Origin: Armatimonadota bacterium
Lineage (GTDB): Bacteria > Armatimonadota > Zipacnadia > Zipacnadales > VGFC01
Direction of reading: 5' to 3'
DNA length: 50,769 nt
Assembly (NCBI GenBank): GCA_016869045.1
Contig: VGFC01000005.1
Coordinates: 1-50,769 of the forward strand
Shown: piece after piece, positions 1 to 8,607 of the stretch
Position numbering within the stretch: position 1 is the stretch's first letter
How the letters are laid out: the number at the start of each line of letters is the position of its first letter
Position numbers and translations under genes: made by a program
The notes under the pieces: model-generated
Databases searched by the model: none
Seen by the model: only the letters and a program-made list of their open reading frames with translations
What the model was told of the DNA's origin: nothing

Positions 1-145
1 GGCCGTGCCACGCAAGTCCCGGCGCCTTCTCGAAGTCCTCGATCACCAGCGCCGTGGGCTGCTCCTGCGCCAGGCAAGGCCAGCTCCCGACGAACAAGGC
101 CAGCAGGATCGGAGACGACCAGCGCGCGGTCGGCACCTCGTGCAC
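1..145 (-). CDS. Partial secreted protein (N-terminus only)
   Basis: Only the first 48 or so residues are inside the window; the gene runs off the left edge. The minus strand reads a GTG start at 145 (a second in-frame GTG lies at 136), then a short polar stretch, a hydrophobic core (SPILLALFVGSW) and a signal-peptidase-like end CLAQEQ, followed by ALVIEDFEKAPGLAWHG. This is a credible Sec signal peptide and the beginning of an extracytoplasmic domain. A G-rich stretch (GAAGGGGG) just upstream could be the ribosome binding site. The VIEDFE opening resembles the first strand of beta-sandwich domains in secreted carbohydrate-active proteins, but too little is visible to name a family. It lies 22 bases downstream of the DUF2161 gene on the same strand and may be co-transcribed with it. 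Confidence 0.55.
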   Translation of the reverse strand, partial: MHEVPTARWSSPILLALFVGSWPCLAQEQPTALVIEDFEKAPGLAWHG

Positions 146-167
146 CCCCTTCGGGTCGGTCTGCGAG

Positions 168-908
168 TCAGGGGCGTCGTCGGCCCTTCAGCAAGTCCCG
201 GAAGTGCTCCACGGCCTCCGGGTGTTCGTCGAGTGCAGCCAATCCCTCCGGCCTCAAGGCGTAGGCGCCTTCCTCGGTGCGCACGAACCAGCCCTCGATC
301 TGCTCGCTCTTGGCGAGCACGGAGCGCGTATGGAGACCCGTGCCGAGGCGCTGGAGGTCGCGCACGGTCAGCGGCCCGAAGCGCTCCAGACAGCAGGCGA
401 TGTGAATCGCGGTGAGACGGTGGGTGTCGAGGATTCCAGTGCGGACGCTGCCGCCGACGTTGAGGTCGCCCGCGCGTCGGTGCACTTCGCGCATGACGAT
501 GGCGCGCAGCTTCCCGTTCTTCACGCGGTCGAAGATCCGCAGGGGTTGTTCGACGGTGATCTTGGTGTCGGTTCGCGCCTTGGGCGCCACGAGCAGCAAG
601 CCCAGCTCCAGTCGACGCACGAGGTACAGGAGCCGCGCGTTCCGGCGCCGCCACGTGCGCAGGCCGGCGGGCTTGTGCACCGCCAGGTAGACCGCATCGG
701 CGATCTGCTGGCGCTCGGCGGCCTGCGCGATGGCCTCCCAGTTGAGCCTCAGCTTCAGCTCGACGACAACCAGTTCGTTGCCCTTCACTGCCGCGACGTC
801 ACACTGCTTCACCTCGCCCTGCACGGCGTACCCCTGCTGCGTGAGGAAGTCGTGCACGGGCGGGTAGAGGTCGGTCTCGCTGAGACTCGACGGCGAGCCG
901 CGTGGCAT
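168..908 (-). CDS. DUF2161-type putative PD-(D/E)XK phosphodiesterase
   Basis: A 246-residue soluble protein. The first half has a nuclease-like core: an N-terminal helix (DLYPPVHDFLTQQGY), then KQCDVAAVKGNELVVVELKL, which matches the D-x(n)-E-x-K pattern of restriction-endonuclease-like folds (D about 37, E-L-K about 51-53), then a helix with QAAERQQIADAVYLAV. This arrangement is typical of the DUF2161 family. The C-terminal third (about 150-240) looks like winged-helix segments (TAIHIACCLERFGPLTVRDLQRLG). Substrate and biological role are unknown. The ATG at 908 follows GAGAGG at good spacing, 12 bases after the stop of the DinB-like gene, so the two are likely co-transcribed. The family assignment is from recognised sequence pattern and is fairly secure; activity on DNA is inference. 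Confidence 0.75.
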   Translation of the reverse strand: MPRGSPSSLSETDLYPPVHDFLTQQGYAVQGEVKQCDVAAVKGNELVVVELKLRLNWEAIAQAAERQQIADAVYLAVHKPAGLRTWRRRNARLLYLVRRLELGLLLVAPKARTDTKITVEQPLRIFDRVKNGKLRAIVMREVHRRAGDLNVGGSVRTGILDTHRLTAIHIACCLERFGPLTVRDLQRLGTGLHTRSVLAKSEQIEGWFVRTEEGAYALRPEGLAALDEHPEAVEHFRDLLKGRRRP

Positions 909-920
909 TGCGGGCGCCTC

Positions 921-1385
921 TCAGGCGTGGTGCATCTCGGTGTCGCCCCAGAGCGTCTGGATGTAGTTGAGCTGCCCCACGTGGTAGTTCGTGTGCATCA
1001 TGCCCAACCACACAAGATCGCGCAGCGATTCCTCGCCCCAGAAGACCTTGCGCTTCTGGTCGAGCTGCTCCTCGGTGAGCGCGTCGATCGCGGCCAGCAA
1101 CTCCGCCTGACTCGCCTCGACGAACTCGGCGAGCGCCTCGCGGGTGGGGTAGTCCTCGACCTTGATGCCCTCCCAGACTCCCGCCGCGTTCTCCTCGCAG
1201 CGCAGCTCGGCCGCCATCCACTTGTTCCCGGTGGCGCACTCGACGATGATGGCCTTGGGCGTCTTGGCGGCACCCATCGGCACCCAGTCGAGCTTGTCAT
1301 CCGGCGTGTACTTCAGCGCAACCAACAGCTCCTTCGTCACCATCTGCGTCATCGCGCTTGCTCGCGCGCCCTCTGCTGTAGCCAT
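921..1385 (-). CDS. DinB/YfiT-fold metal-dependent protein
   Basis: A 154-residue four-helix-bundle protein of the DinB superfamily. The C-terminal helix with LRDLVWLGMMHTNYHVGQLNYIQTLWG carries the family's typical H-x3-H-x-x-Q arrangement, which together with a histidine or acidic residue from an earlier helix binds a divalent metal. The earlier helix with ELLVALKYTPDDKLDW is the usual 'damage-inducible' N-terminal helix. In characterised relatives the superfamily includes thiol-dependent transferases and hydrolases; this member's reaction cannot be read from sequence. I chose the ATG at 1385 because AGGAGGTGA lies at good spacing before it; an in-frame TTG sits one codon upstream. It is first in a short minus-strand unit with the DUF2161 gene. 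The upstream secreted glycosidase gene ends 65 bases away. Confidence 0.8.
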   Translation of the reverse strand: MATAEGARASAMTQMVTKELLVALKYTPDDKLDWVPMGAAKTPKAIIVECATGNKWMAAELRCEENAAGVWEGIKVEDYPTREALAEFVEASQAELLAAIDALTEEQLDQKRKVFWGEESLRDLVWLGMMHTNYHVGQLNYIQTLWGDTEMHHA

Positions 1386-1450
1386 CAAAGGTCACCTCCT
1401 GGGTATGTGCGATCCATCCTCACCACTCAACACACGCGGCTGGAGAACGG

Positions 1451-3886
1451 TTACCGGAGTACGAGCGACACGTAGCTCCCGACACGCAGTGGGCCGACCG
1501 TCAGGCGACCGGCCTCCTCCTTCACCGGTGCCGCGGCGGGCGCCTCCCCGGGGCGGAGGGCCTCGGCGCTTGTGAGGCCAACCAGGCCCGGGACGCCGGA
1601 GAGAGTGAGTGTCACCTCGTGGGCCCTTGGCTGGGCATCGGTCTCCGGGTTCAGGTCGAGGTTCGCGACATCCACGAAGAGCGCCCCTCTCGCCGGCAAG
1701 CGGAAGACGGAGACCTCCAGCTCGCGCGGGAGATTCCCCTCTACGAGGCCGAAGTCGCTCAAGTGCTGGCGGATGGCCGGCTCGATGGCCGAGAGGTCGC
1801 GTGCGCCCGGGGTCTGCTGGTAGTAGTCGAAGCCGAGGGACGGCAGGAGGATGACCTGTCCCCGACCGACGGCTGCCTCGTGCGCGGCGGATCGGGGCGA
1901 GTTCGGGTCAACGCTCGCGAGCGCGCACAGCTCAGGCAGCATCGCCGCCGGGTTCTCCACGCGCGCGTGGCTTCGTGAGGCGTCGGTGCGGTCGCCGCAG
2001 GGGCCGCTGATGATCAGCCTGCCGCCCGCCTCCACCCAGGGCCTCAGTACGTTCTCAACCACTTCTGGTGAGAACACCTCGACCGACGGAAGCAGAAGTA
2101 CCCTCAAGTCCTGCAGCGCCTCGGGTGTGAGTGCCCACTCGGGGATGACCGTGTACTGCTGGTGCAACTCAGAGAGAGCCGTACCCCAACCGAGCAGGTC
2201 GAAGACGTGCTGCTGGGCCTCGAAGCCGAGCAAGCGCCCCGGCGTGAGGTGGACGAGGCGGCTGTCTGGTGAGTACAGGAGGCCGATCCGTGCGAAGGGC
2301 TCTCGATCACCCCAGACGCCCTTCGCGGCGTGGATGAAGTCGGTCACCTCGCGATGCGTCTCGACGGTGCCCGCGACCTGCGGGGCGCCGGGGTACGCCT
2401 GGATCATCGCGTGGTGGGCGAGTAGCTCGTAGCTCAGCACGCGGCCGAGCGGTGCGTTGCCGCGGAGCTTCTCGTAGGGCCCGTCCAGGTAGTACCACAC
2501 GTGCACGAAGCGGCTGCGCGCGTGGACGCGGGCCATCTTGATGACCGGACCGATTCGCCCGCCCGGCGGCAGACCGATCCCGCGCGGGCCGCCGAGCAGG
2601 TTCCAGCCCGGCGCGAACTCGGTGCTGACCATCTCCAGGTACTCGGGCCGCGGCCAGTCGAAGCACCAGATCGGGATGTCGTTCCCCTGGATGCAGAAGT
2701 CGTCGAGGCCCGCTTCGCGCGCGGCCGTGTGGAAGGCCTCGTGGTACCCTCGCAGCGCCTCCTTGCCGACCTCACCCTTGTAGATGCGGTACTCGCGCCA
2801 GATGGGATCGTCGAGCCAGTACGGGTCGGACCACTTCGGGTCGCGGAGGTTCGTGTCATCTCCGCCGAGGCGGTCGCGCACCGCGCCGCGCAGGTACGTG
2901 CGCACATCGAAGGTCGCCGCGTCGTCGATTCCCATCGCGCGAAGCTGCTCGGGGGTGAAGCGCCGGGCGAGGTGCTCGCGGAAGCGCGCTACCGACCACT
3001 CGCCGAAGGCCGTGTGCACCGGCCCGCTGCCGAAGGAGTCCCAGGCGCTGAAGTTGTCCGCCCAGATCCCTCGCACGCCGCAGTCCACCATGTGCCGCGC
3101 CGAGGCTCGCGCGTAGTCGATCCAGCTGGGACAGGCCGAGTCCTTCGCCACGGAGACGATGCTCGCATGGCGCGTTCCGTTGGGGGTCTCGACGGGGATC
3201 AGGCCCTCCGTCGGCCCGCGAACCCGAGCCGTCGCGGGATCGACTTCGTTCACCCTGTCGTTGAAGCCGTAGTCCGGCTCGAGTTCGCCCAACACGTTCT
3301 GCGAGCAGCCCGCATCGTAGAGCTGATGGAACCGGAAGGGCCCCTCACCCTCCATGAGGCCTTCGGCTTCGCGGCCGTCGGGATAGCGGAACGGCGGCGC
3401 ACCATAGCGCGGATGGGTCCGGGTCCAGGGCTGCAGCCACGCCTCGTCTGCGTAGTACGAGCCCAAACCCACCCAGTGCATCTCGCGATCGGGCTTCGGC
3501 TGCCAGAGCTGCCACGCCCAGTGGTTCAGGAGGGGCCGAGGCGAGGTCGGGTCACCCTCGAAGCCTAGCAGCTTCCCATCGGGCCCGAGCTGGAAGTCGC
3601 CCGCGTACTCCTCGCACGTGCCGAACGTCTCCGCCCAGGACATCAGCTTGACGCCCTGCTTCGCGAGCGCGTCGAGGCCTGGGTTTCGCCCGAGGTAACG
3701 GATGCGCTGCCCGAGGATGCTCCAGCACGGGTCATCCACCACCCCGCACAAGGCGCTGTCGGCACCCGAAGCGATGACCTCCTCCGGGCGGCTTGCCTGC
3801 ACGGTCGTCGGGTAGTCGTCCCACCAGGGGGCGGCGGGGGCCGCCACGGCGGCTGCGAGGGCCACGGTGATGGCGAGTGCTCTCAT
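1451..3886 (-). CDS. Secreted glycoside hydrolase-like protein (GH42-like architecture)
   Basis: An 811-residue protein with an N-terminal Sec signal peptide (RALAITVALAAAVAAPAAPW). Residues about 60-480 look like a TIM barrel of glycosidase type: repeated strand-helix units with many aromatic and acidic residues (VKLMSWAETFG, CGVRGIWADNFSAWDSFG, HVWYYLDGPY). About residues 540-690 resemble the class I glutamine-amidotransferase-like fold found as the trimerisation domain of GH42 beta-galactosidases (VLLLPSVEVFSPEVVENVL, then WVEAGGRLIISGPCGDRT). A short beta-domain closes the protein. The start ATG overlaps the stop of the upstream membrane-protein gene as ATGA, so the two are translationally coupled. 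Substrate is unknown and the catalytic acids are not assigned. The family assignment is at fold level only. Confidence 0.7.
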   Translation of the reverse strand: MRALAITVALAAAVAAPAAPWWDDYPTTVQASRPEEVIASGADSALCGVVDDPCWSILGQRIRYLGRNPGLDALAKQGVKLMSWAETFGTCEEYAGDFQLGPDGKLLGFEGDPTSPRPLLNHWAWQLWQPKPDREMHWVGLGSYYADEAWLQPWTRTHPRYGAPPFRYPDGREAEGLMEGEGPFRFHQLYDAGCSQNVLGELEPDYGFNDRVNEVDPATARVRGPTEGLIPVETPNGTRHASIVSVAKDSACPSWIDYARASARHMVDCGVRGIWADNFSAWDSFGSGPVHTAFGEWSVARFREHLARRFTPEQLRAMGIDDAATFDVRTYLRGAVRDRLGGDDTNLRDPKWSDPYWLDDPIWREYRIYKGEVGKEALRGYHEAFHTAAREAGLDDFCIQGNDIPIWCFDWPRPEYLEMVSTEFAPGWNLLGGPRGIGLPPGGRIGPVIKMARVHARSRFVHVWYYLDGPYEKLRGNAPLGRVLSYELLAHHAMIQAYPGAPQVAGTVETHREVTDFIHAAKGVWGDREPFARIGLLYSPDSRLVHLTPGRLLGFEAQQHVFDLLGWGTALSELHQQYTVIPEWALTPEALQDLRVLLLPSVEVFSPEVVENVLRPWVEAGGRLIISGPCGDRTDASRSHARVENPAAMLPELCALASVDPNSPRSAAHEAAVGRGQVILLPSLGFDYYQQTPGARDLSAIEPAIRQHLSDFGLVEGNLPRELEVSVFRLPARGALFVDVANLDLNPETDAQPRAHEVTLTLSGVPGLVGLTSAEALRPGEAPAAAPVKEEAGRLTVGPLRVGSYVSLVLR

Positions 3887-5208
3887 GCCTTAGCCGCTGT
3901 CTCCTCCGCTGCCGGTGAGGCGGTCGGCACCCTCGCCTTCACCGCGCGCAGCGTGCCCGGCAGGCCGACGAGGATGGTGGCGTTGAGCATCGACCACCAG
4001 GCGACCGGCCAGTAGTAGTAGTGGGGGCCCATGACATGGAGGACGGGCAGGTGCACGGCCAACAGGCAGCCTAGCAAGGCGAGGGACGGACCGCGGTTGC
4101 GCTGCTCGAAGGCGAGAAGGAACAGGACGAAGGTGAGGGTGATCCGGACCAGCAGCCAGGCGAACTCGGGGAGCGTGGGGAGTGCGATGTTGCCCGCCAG
4201 TATCTGTGGCGGCAAGAAGACGGCGAGGAACGCGCCGAAGGCGTGGAGGTACAGCCGCCGAGGCCAGTAGATCGCCAGCCCGACGCAGACAGCGACGAGG
4301 GCGCCGGAGATGGTCAGCCAGTCATGGCCGTTCAGCCGGGCGATCAGCGCCGGCTCGCACAGGTACATCGTGACCTTCAGGATGAGGTGGGTGAGGCCTT
4401 TGAAGTGCGGCCCCCACGCTCCGGGCGCCAGCAGGCCGCGCAGCATCAGGAACAGGCCCGAGGCGACGATCCCGATCGCGCCCGCAACCGCGGTGAACTT
4501 CGGCGAGCGCTTACGGTAGAGGGCGGTCGCGACAGCCAGTAGCGGCACGACGACCGCGTGCTCCTTGAACAGCAGGGCCGCGACGAAGGCGATGATGGCG
4601 CCGATCAGTGTCTTGCGGCGACCGCCCTCCAGCCACCGGTCCCACAGCAGCAGGCTCAGCAGCGAGAGCAGCAGGCAGCCGAGGTCAGTCTGGGCCGGCC
4701 AGTAGGGCATGAGGCCGCGTGCGATCCCGCGGTTGCCCCAGTGCGGGCCGTCCACCGTGGTCTCACACGGGATGCTGAACCACGCGGCTGCCAACAGACC
4801 CGGGAGCACGCGGAGGTGCGGCGCCCAGTGGCCGAACAGCCGCGCCAGGAGCAGCACGATGAGCGCGCAGATCGCGGCGTGCAGGAGCCAACTGATGATG
4901 CAGAAGGGCCGCCATGCCCTGCCGAACGCGCGGTACTCGGCATACATCATCATGCTGGCGAGCGGACGGTAGTAGGGGGAGTCCTGCTCGATCCATACAT
5001 CCGTCCACCAGCTCAGCACGTCGTTCGGTCCGGCCTGCTCGGCATTGCCCAGGATCGAGAGGATGTCGGGGTTGGTCTCATACAGCCGGCGTACGTCCTC
5101 GCGGAAGATCATGTCCGCGGTGCCGGCCAGAGCAACCGCGGCCGCCAACGGGATCGCCCAGAGGAGGGGACGCTCGAGGAGACTGTGCTTCGCGCGCTCG
5201 TCAGCCAT
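3883..5208 (-). CDS. Polytopic membrane protein, GT-C glycosyltransferase-like
   Basis: A 441-residue integral membrane protein with about ten predicted membrane spans, for example WAIPLAAAVALAGTADMIF, LLHAAICALIVLLLARLF and LIGAIIAFVAALLF. An N-terminal extracytoplasmic segment contains DSPYYRPLASMMMYAEYRAFG, reminiscent of the first loop of GT-C enzymes of the PMT/TMTC group, which transfer sugars from lipid-linked donors. The usual catalytic D-D/E pair is not obvious, so enzymatic function is a guess. It lies 54 bases after the sensor-kinase gene and its stop overlaps the start of the secreted glycosidase gene (ATGA). It therefore probably forms one transcription unit with the regulator pair. 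No clear Shine-Dalgarno sequence precedes the ATG at 5208. Confidence 0.55.
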   Translation of the reverse strand: MADERAKHSLLERPLLWAIPLAAAVALAGTADMIFREDVRRLYETNPDILSILGNAEQAGPNDVLSWWTDVWIEQDSPYYRPLASMMMYAEYRAFGRAWRPFCIISWLLHAAICALIVLLLARLFGHWAPHLRVLPGLLAAAWFSIPCETTVDGPHWGNRGIARGLMPYWPAQTDLGCLLLSLLSLLLWDRWLEGGRRKTLIGAIIAFVAALLFKEHAVVVPLLAVATALYRKRSPKFTAVAGAIGIVASGLFLMLRGLLAPGAWGPHFKGLTHLILKVTMYLCEPALIARLNGHDWLTISGALVAVCVGLAIYWPRRLYLHAFGAFLAVFLPPQILAGNIALPTLPEFAWLLVRITLTFVLFLLAFEQRNRGPSLALLGCLLAVHLPVLHVMGPHYYYWPVAWWSMLNATILVGLPGTLRAVKARVPTASPAAEETAAKA

Positions 5209-5262
5209 GGGAGTGTGCAGTTCGCTGCGGCAAGGGGCAAGTCCTGCGGGGGCGGCCGGCGG

Positions 5263-6765
5263 TCACTCCGCCGCCGGAGCCAGGGGTAGCGTCACCGCGA
5301 AGACGGTGACTCCGTCGCTGTTGTCCTCCAGCCGGAGGTCGCCGCCGTGGGCGCGGGCGATCTCCCGGGCGAGGCTCAGCCCGAGACCCACGCCGTCCAC
5401 CTTGCGGCTGCGCGACCGGTCGGCGCGGTAGAAGCGCTCGAAGACCCGGTCGCGGTCTGCCGGGGGAATGCCGTCGCCCGTGTTCGCCACGGTCAGCACG
5501 GCGGTCGACTCGGCGCGGGCTAAGCGGACCTCGACCCACCCGCCCTCGCGATTGTACTTCACGGCGTTCGTCGCGAGGTTCCGCAGGACCTGGCCCATGA
5601 GGTCGGCGTCGGCCTCGATCCACACGTCAGGCTCCAGTTCGCGTTTGATGGTCAGGCCTGGCGCAACGGCCTCCAGATCCTCACAGACCCCTTCGGCCGC
5701 TTCGGTCAGGTTGACGGGCTTCGGGTGTAGCTCCAGTTTGCCCGCATCGGCCAGCGACAGCAGCAGCAGCTTGCGCACGATCTCCTTGAGCCCCTGGACC
5801 TCCTCCAGGAGGTTGTTGTAGACCCGTTGCTGCTCGGAGCCGGCGGGCGCCTCCTGCAGGGCTTGCTCGATGCTCCCCTGCAGGATGGTCAGAGGGGTCC
5901 TCAACTCGTGCGCGGCGTCGGCGCTGAAGCGACTGGCCTGGCTGAAACTGCGCTCGAGCCGGTCAAGCATCCCGTTGAACACGGTGATGAGCCGCCGGAA
6001 CTCCGTGTCGGCGCCCTCGGCGGGAATGCGCTCGTCGAGGCTGCTGGCCGTCACGCGCTCGGCAACATGGGCCAGTTGCTCCACGGAGCGCAGGGCTCGC
6101 CGTGAGATGACCCAGCTCCCGAGGGCAATCAGCAGCAGCGCGGCGGGGAGGGCCGCGAGGAGGCCATTGCGCACCCGCGCCATCTCGGCGCCGAACCGGG
6201 CGAGGCTGACGCCTACAACCAGCGTCACCTCGCTGTTCTCCATCGTGCAGAAACGCCAGGTGCCGCTCGCAGTCCGGCGCGTCGCGAATACGGGCGGCGC
6301 CACCGGCAGGAAGGTCCACGCAGGGCCGGGCGGCGCCGGTTGCTTGGGCGCCCCCGGGCCCTCCGGAGAGGCCTTGGGGGGCGCGGGAGGAGCCGGGGGA
6401 GGCGGGAAGCTGCGCAGTCGAGGGCTAGCGGGATCGGGCGTGGGGAAGCGGTCCGCTGGGAGGTCGCCCGGCCAGTTGGTAGACTGGTGGAGGACTTCCC
6501 CCGTGACGTTCTTGACCAGGACGAGGCAGCCGCCTCCCTCGTTGGTGCGGTAGCTGAGGTCAAGCCCGCCCGCGATCCAGGACCAGTGTTCGGGAGGGTG
6601 TGACACGATGGCGATGGGCCCCATCCGTTCGGCCAGCTCGCGGTCGATCCTCTGGAGGGCAATGCGCTGGACGAACGCCCACGCAGAGAGCGCGAAGACG
6701 GCCAGCACGAGGCCCGAGACCGCCACCGAGAGCAGGATGATCCGCACGCGGAAAGAGTGGCCCAT
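5263..6765 (-). CDS. Membrane sensor histidine kinase, CusS/QseC-like
   Basis: A 500-residue class I sensor kinase that should autophosphorylate and pass phosphate to the adjacent OmpR-type regulator. Membrane spans lie at about 8-32 and 199-220. The periplasmic sensor between them contains a Pro-rich insert at 118-148. A HAMP linker follows (about 221-275), then HisKA with phospho-acceptor H286 in SADAAHELRTPLT. The ATPase domain has an N-box (RNLATNAVKYN, about 395-405), G1 (NTGDGIP, about 428), F-box (FERFYRAD) and G2 (GVGLGLSLA, about 458). The H-box wording is that of the CusS/heavy-metal group, but the sensor domain is not the copper-sensing one as far as I can see, so the signal is unknown. 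Start and regulator stop overlap as TGATG. Confidence 0.95.
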   Translation of the reverse strand: MGHSFRVRIILLSVAVSGLVLAVFALSAWAFVQRIALQRIDRELAERMGPIAIVSHPPEHWSWIAGGLDLSYRTNEGGGCLVLVKNVTGEVLHQSTNWPGDLPADRFPTPDPASPRLRSFPPPPAPPAPPKASPEGPGAPKQPAPPGPAWTFLPVAPPVFATRRTASGTWRFCTMENSEVTLVVGVSLARFGAEMARVRNGLLAALPAALLLIALGSWVISRRALRSVEQLAHVAERVTASSLDERIPAEGADTEFRRLITVFNGMLDRLERSFSQASRFSADAAHELRTPLTILQGSIEQALQEAPAGSEQQRVYNNLLEEVQGLKEIVRKLLLLSLADAGKLELHPKPVNLTEAAEGVCEDLEAVAPGLTIKRELEPDVWIEADADLMGQVLRNLATNAVKYNREGGWVEVRLARAESTAVLTVANTGDGIPPADRDRVFERFYRADRSRSRKVDGVGLGLSLAREIARAHGGDLRLEDNSDGVTVFAVTLPLAPAAE

Positions 6766-7454
6766 CAGGTCACCATGCGCTCCGGCAACCGCCTGAAGCG
6801 GTAGCCGACGGCCCTCACCGTCTCGATGAACTGCCCCTCGCCGGTGGGGTCGAGCTTCTTGCGCAATCGCTGGATGTAGACGTCCACCACGTTGCTGGAC
6901 GGGTCGAAATCGTAACCCCAGACATGCTCGAGGATCTGCGTGCGCGGATAGACCCGCCCCGGAGAACGCATCAGGTATTCTAGCAGGCAGAACTCGCGCG
7001 CGGTCAGATCGATCGACGTGTCTCCCCGTCGTACTTCGCGGGTGATGAGGTTGACAGTCAGGTCTCCCGCCTGGAGGATGCTGAGCTGGTCCCCCGAGGC
7101 TCTTCGGGTGACGGCGTGGATGCGAGCGATCAGTTCCTCGGCGTAGAAGGGCTTGGTGACGTAGTCATCCGCCCCGAGGTTGAGTCCCTCCAAACGCTCG
7201 CTCAGCCCCGTCCGGGCGGTCAGCAGGATGACGGGCACCGGGTTCTGCTGCTCCCGCAGATTCCGCAGGATGCTCAGCCCATCCCGGCCGGGCAGCATGA
7301 TGTCCAGCACGATGACGTCATACCGCTCGCGTTGGGCCCTGAGGAAGGCCTCCTCGCCCTCCTCCACCAACTCGACGGTGAAGCCCTGCTCGACGAGCGC
7401 CTTGCGCACGAAGCTCGCGATCTTCTCCTGATCTTCCACCAAGAGCACGCGCAT
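6765..7454 (-). CDS. OmpR/PhoB-family response regulator
   Basis: A 229-residue transcription factor with an intact receiver domain (acidic pair E7/D8, phospho-acceptor D51, T79, K101) and a C-terminal winged-helix DNA-binding domain (about 130-225) with the family's recognition region [17 protein letters not shown] and terminal wing VRAVGYRFR. It is co-transcribed with the downstream kinase (TGATG overlap) and diverges from the prepilin-like gene at 7607. No Shine-Dalgarno sequence precedes its ATG. An extended -10 promoter sits 6 bases before the start codon, which implies a leaderless mRNA. A direct repeat of CTGTCATC in the shared upstream region is a plausible binding site for this regulator. 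Confidence 0.96.
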   Translation of the reverse strand: MRVLLVEDQEKIASFVRKALVEQGFTVELVEEGEEAFLRAQRERYDVIVLDIMLPGRDGLSILRNLREQQNPVPVILLTARTGLSERLEGLNLGADDYVTKPFYAEELIARIHAVTRRASGDQLSILQAGDLTVNLITREVRRGDTSIDLTAREFCLLEYLMRSPGRVYPRTQILEHVWGYDFDPSSNVVDVYIQRLRKKLDPTGEGQFIETVRAVGYRFRRLPERMVT

Positions 7455-7460
7455 GGCTGA

Positions 7461-7489
7461 ATCGTAGCAGACCGGGCCGCAAGGAGCAA
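7461..7489 (-). promoter_or_regulatory. Predicted leaderless extended -10 promoter of the regulator/kinase operon
   Basis: On the minus strand TGC-TACGAT (extended -10, hexamer at 7466-7461) lies 17 bases after TTGCTC (weak -35, 7489-7484). Only six bases separate TACGAT from the ATG at 7454, so transcription would begin at or within a base or two of the start codon. There is no ribosome binding site in that gap. The same arrangement is seen before the sensor kinase at 10768. Confidence 0.45.
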
Positions 7490-7508
7490 GGCGGCGCGCA
7501 TTACAGTT

Positions 7509-7554
7509 CTGTCATCGAAGCACCGGGCTTCCTGTCATCCGGGCGGGCTATGCT
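7509..7554 (+). promoter_or_regulatory. Direct-repeat operator candidate and promoter before the prepilin-like gene
   Basis: CTGTCATC occurs at 7509-7516 and again at 7532-7539, a 23-base spacing that is close to two helical turns. Each half matches the CTGTCAT half-site of the enterobacterial Pho box, although the canonical box has an 11-base repeat. A TATGCT hexamer at 7549-7554 could be the -10 of a promoter for the gene at 7607, placing the second half-site over the -35 zone. Because a PhoB-type regulator starts 55 bases to the left, the repeats may be its operator. This rests on inspection only. Confidence 0.4.
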
Positions 7555-7606
7555 GCAACCGAGGTCGAGGGGTCTTCCATCACGACGCCATTCGGAGGCT
7601 TTGCAG

Positions 7607-8224
7607 ATGAACCGACGCGGCTTCACCCTCATCGAGCTTCTCGTCGTCATCGCGATCATCGCCATCCTGGCCGCGATTCTGTTCCCCGTGTTCGCGCGAG
7701 CACGGGAGAAGGCGCGACAGACGTCGTGCCTGAGCAACCTGCGGCAGATCGGCACGGCGACCCTCCTCTATGCCGGGGACAACGACGAGTGCTGCCCGGG
7801 CCACACCGGCGGCCCGACCGCCGCGACCGACTGGCCCCAGATGCTCATCCCCTACTGCAAGAACGCGCAGATCTTCCGCTGCCCGACAGGCTCCGCGGGC
7901 AACACCTCGATGTGGGGGCACTTCTACGTGGAAGGCCAAGTCCCGCTGTGCTACGGGACGAACTGCTACTACACCACCAACCAGAGCCTGGGCCAGGAGG
8001 AGGATGCGGTGGGGACGATCCTGGTTGCCGACTCGATCGGGGACAACCGCATCGGGCCGGACTACGCGCCGCGAAACGCCAAGGTCGCAGGCTGCTGGCA
8101 TGGCCTCGCGCCTCGGCACAATGAGACGCTCAACGCGGGCTTCATGGATGGGCACGCCAAGGCCATGAAGCTCAGCACCATAGAGGTCAACGACGCGGCC
8201 TGGTTCAACCCGGCAGTACCCTGA
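7607..8224 (+). CDS. Prepilin-like secreted protein with H-X9-DG domain (DUF1559-like)
   Basis: A 205-residue protein with a type IV prepilin leader: MNRRG cleaved before F, then a hydrophobic helix ([20 protein letters not shown]). The mature part carries [21 protein letters not shown] and ends with [15 protein letters not shown], the H-X9-DG motif seen in large paralogous families of Planctomycetota, Armatimonadota and related phyla. Several cysteines (ECCPG, YCKN, FRCP, NCYY) suggest disulfides. I chose ATG 7607 over an upstream in-frame ATG because GGAGG lies 8 bases before it and the leader then begins correctly. It is not a pseudopilin of the secretion operon at 36-50 kb, but the same peptidase and possibly the same machine could process it. 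Its function is unknown. Confidence 0.88.
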   Translation: MNRRGFTLIELLVVIAIIAILAAILFPVFARAREKARQTSCLSNLRQIGTATLLYAGDNDECCPGHTGGPTAATDWPQMLIPYCKNAQIFRCPTGSAGNTSMWGHFYVEGQVPLCYGTNCYYTTNQSLGQEEDAVGTILVADSIGDNRIGPDYAPRNAKVAGCWHGLAPRHNETLNAGFMDGHAKAMKLSTIEVNDAAWFNPAVP

Positions 8225-8278
8225 GGCCTTCTCGGGCAAGCGCAGACCGACACATTCTATGAGAGCGAGGGAAGCAAG

Positions 8279-8587
8279 ATGAAGAGCAGACTGGTGATGG
8301 TGGCGGTCGGACTGGCGGTTGGGCTGATCGTGCTGGCGGCGCTACATGCGGTAGCGCAGCCGGGGCCGGGCGGCGGCGCAGGCGGCGGCCCCTTCGGCGG
8401 GGGTGGCTTCGGAGGGATGATGATGATGCCGGGCTGGCCGCCGGCGCCGACGCCGGTAGTCGTCGTGGCGGACGGAGTCGTGTACGTGGCGTGTGACGGG
8501 GTTCTGACGGCCTTCGAGGCCAAGACCCTCAAGCCACTCGGTAGTGCCACGTACTGGACGCGACCGGAGCCGCCGAGGCCGCAGTAG
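8279..8587 (+). CDS. Small secreted Gly-rich protein with single PQQ-blade-like module (copy A)
   Basis: A 102-residue protein in three parts. It has a Sec signal peptide (about 1-26, ending LHAVAQ), a Gly-rich linker with four consecutive Met (about 29-58, GGMMMMPGWPP), and a C-terminal 43-residue module with DGVVYVACDGVLTAFEAKTLK and ending ATYWTRPEPP. The module resembles one blade of a PQQ/BamB-type beta-propeller (strand-turn-strand with DG turns and an FEAKTLK edge). A lone blade cannot close a propeller, so it must oligomerise or fold differently. A paralogue at 10316 shares about 32 of 42 module positions. GAGGGAAG precedes the ATG. I do not recognise a named family; function unknown. 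Confidence 0.8.
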   Translation: MKSRLVMVAVGLAVGLIVLAALHAVAQPGPGGGAGGGPFGGGGFGGMMMMPGWPPAPTPVVVVADGVVYVACDGVLTAFEAKTLKPLGSATYWTRPEPPRPQ

Positions 8588-8607
8588 GCGCGGTTCCGGA
8601 CACTCAT

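Noticed and set aside
7607-8224. Member of the type II secretion pseudopilin set
   Set aside because: The H-X9-DG motif and Cys-rich body place it in the DUF1559-like family, distinct from GspG/H/I/J/K, which are all present elsewhere.
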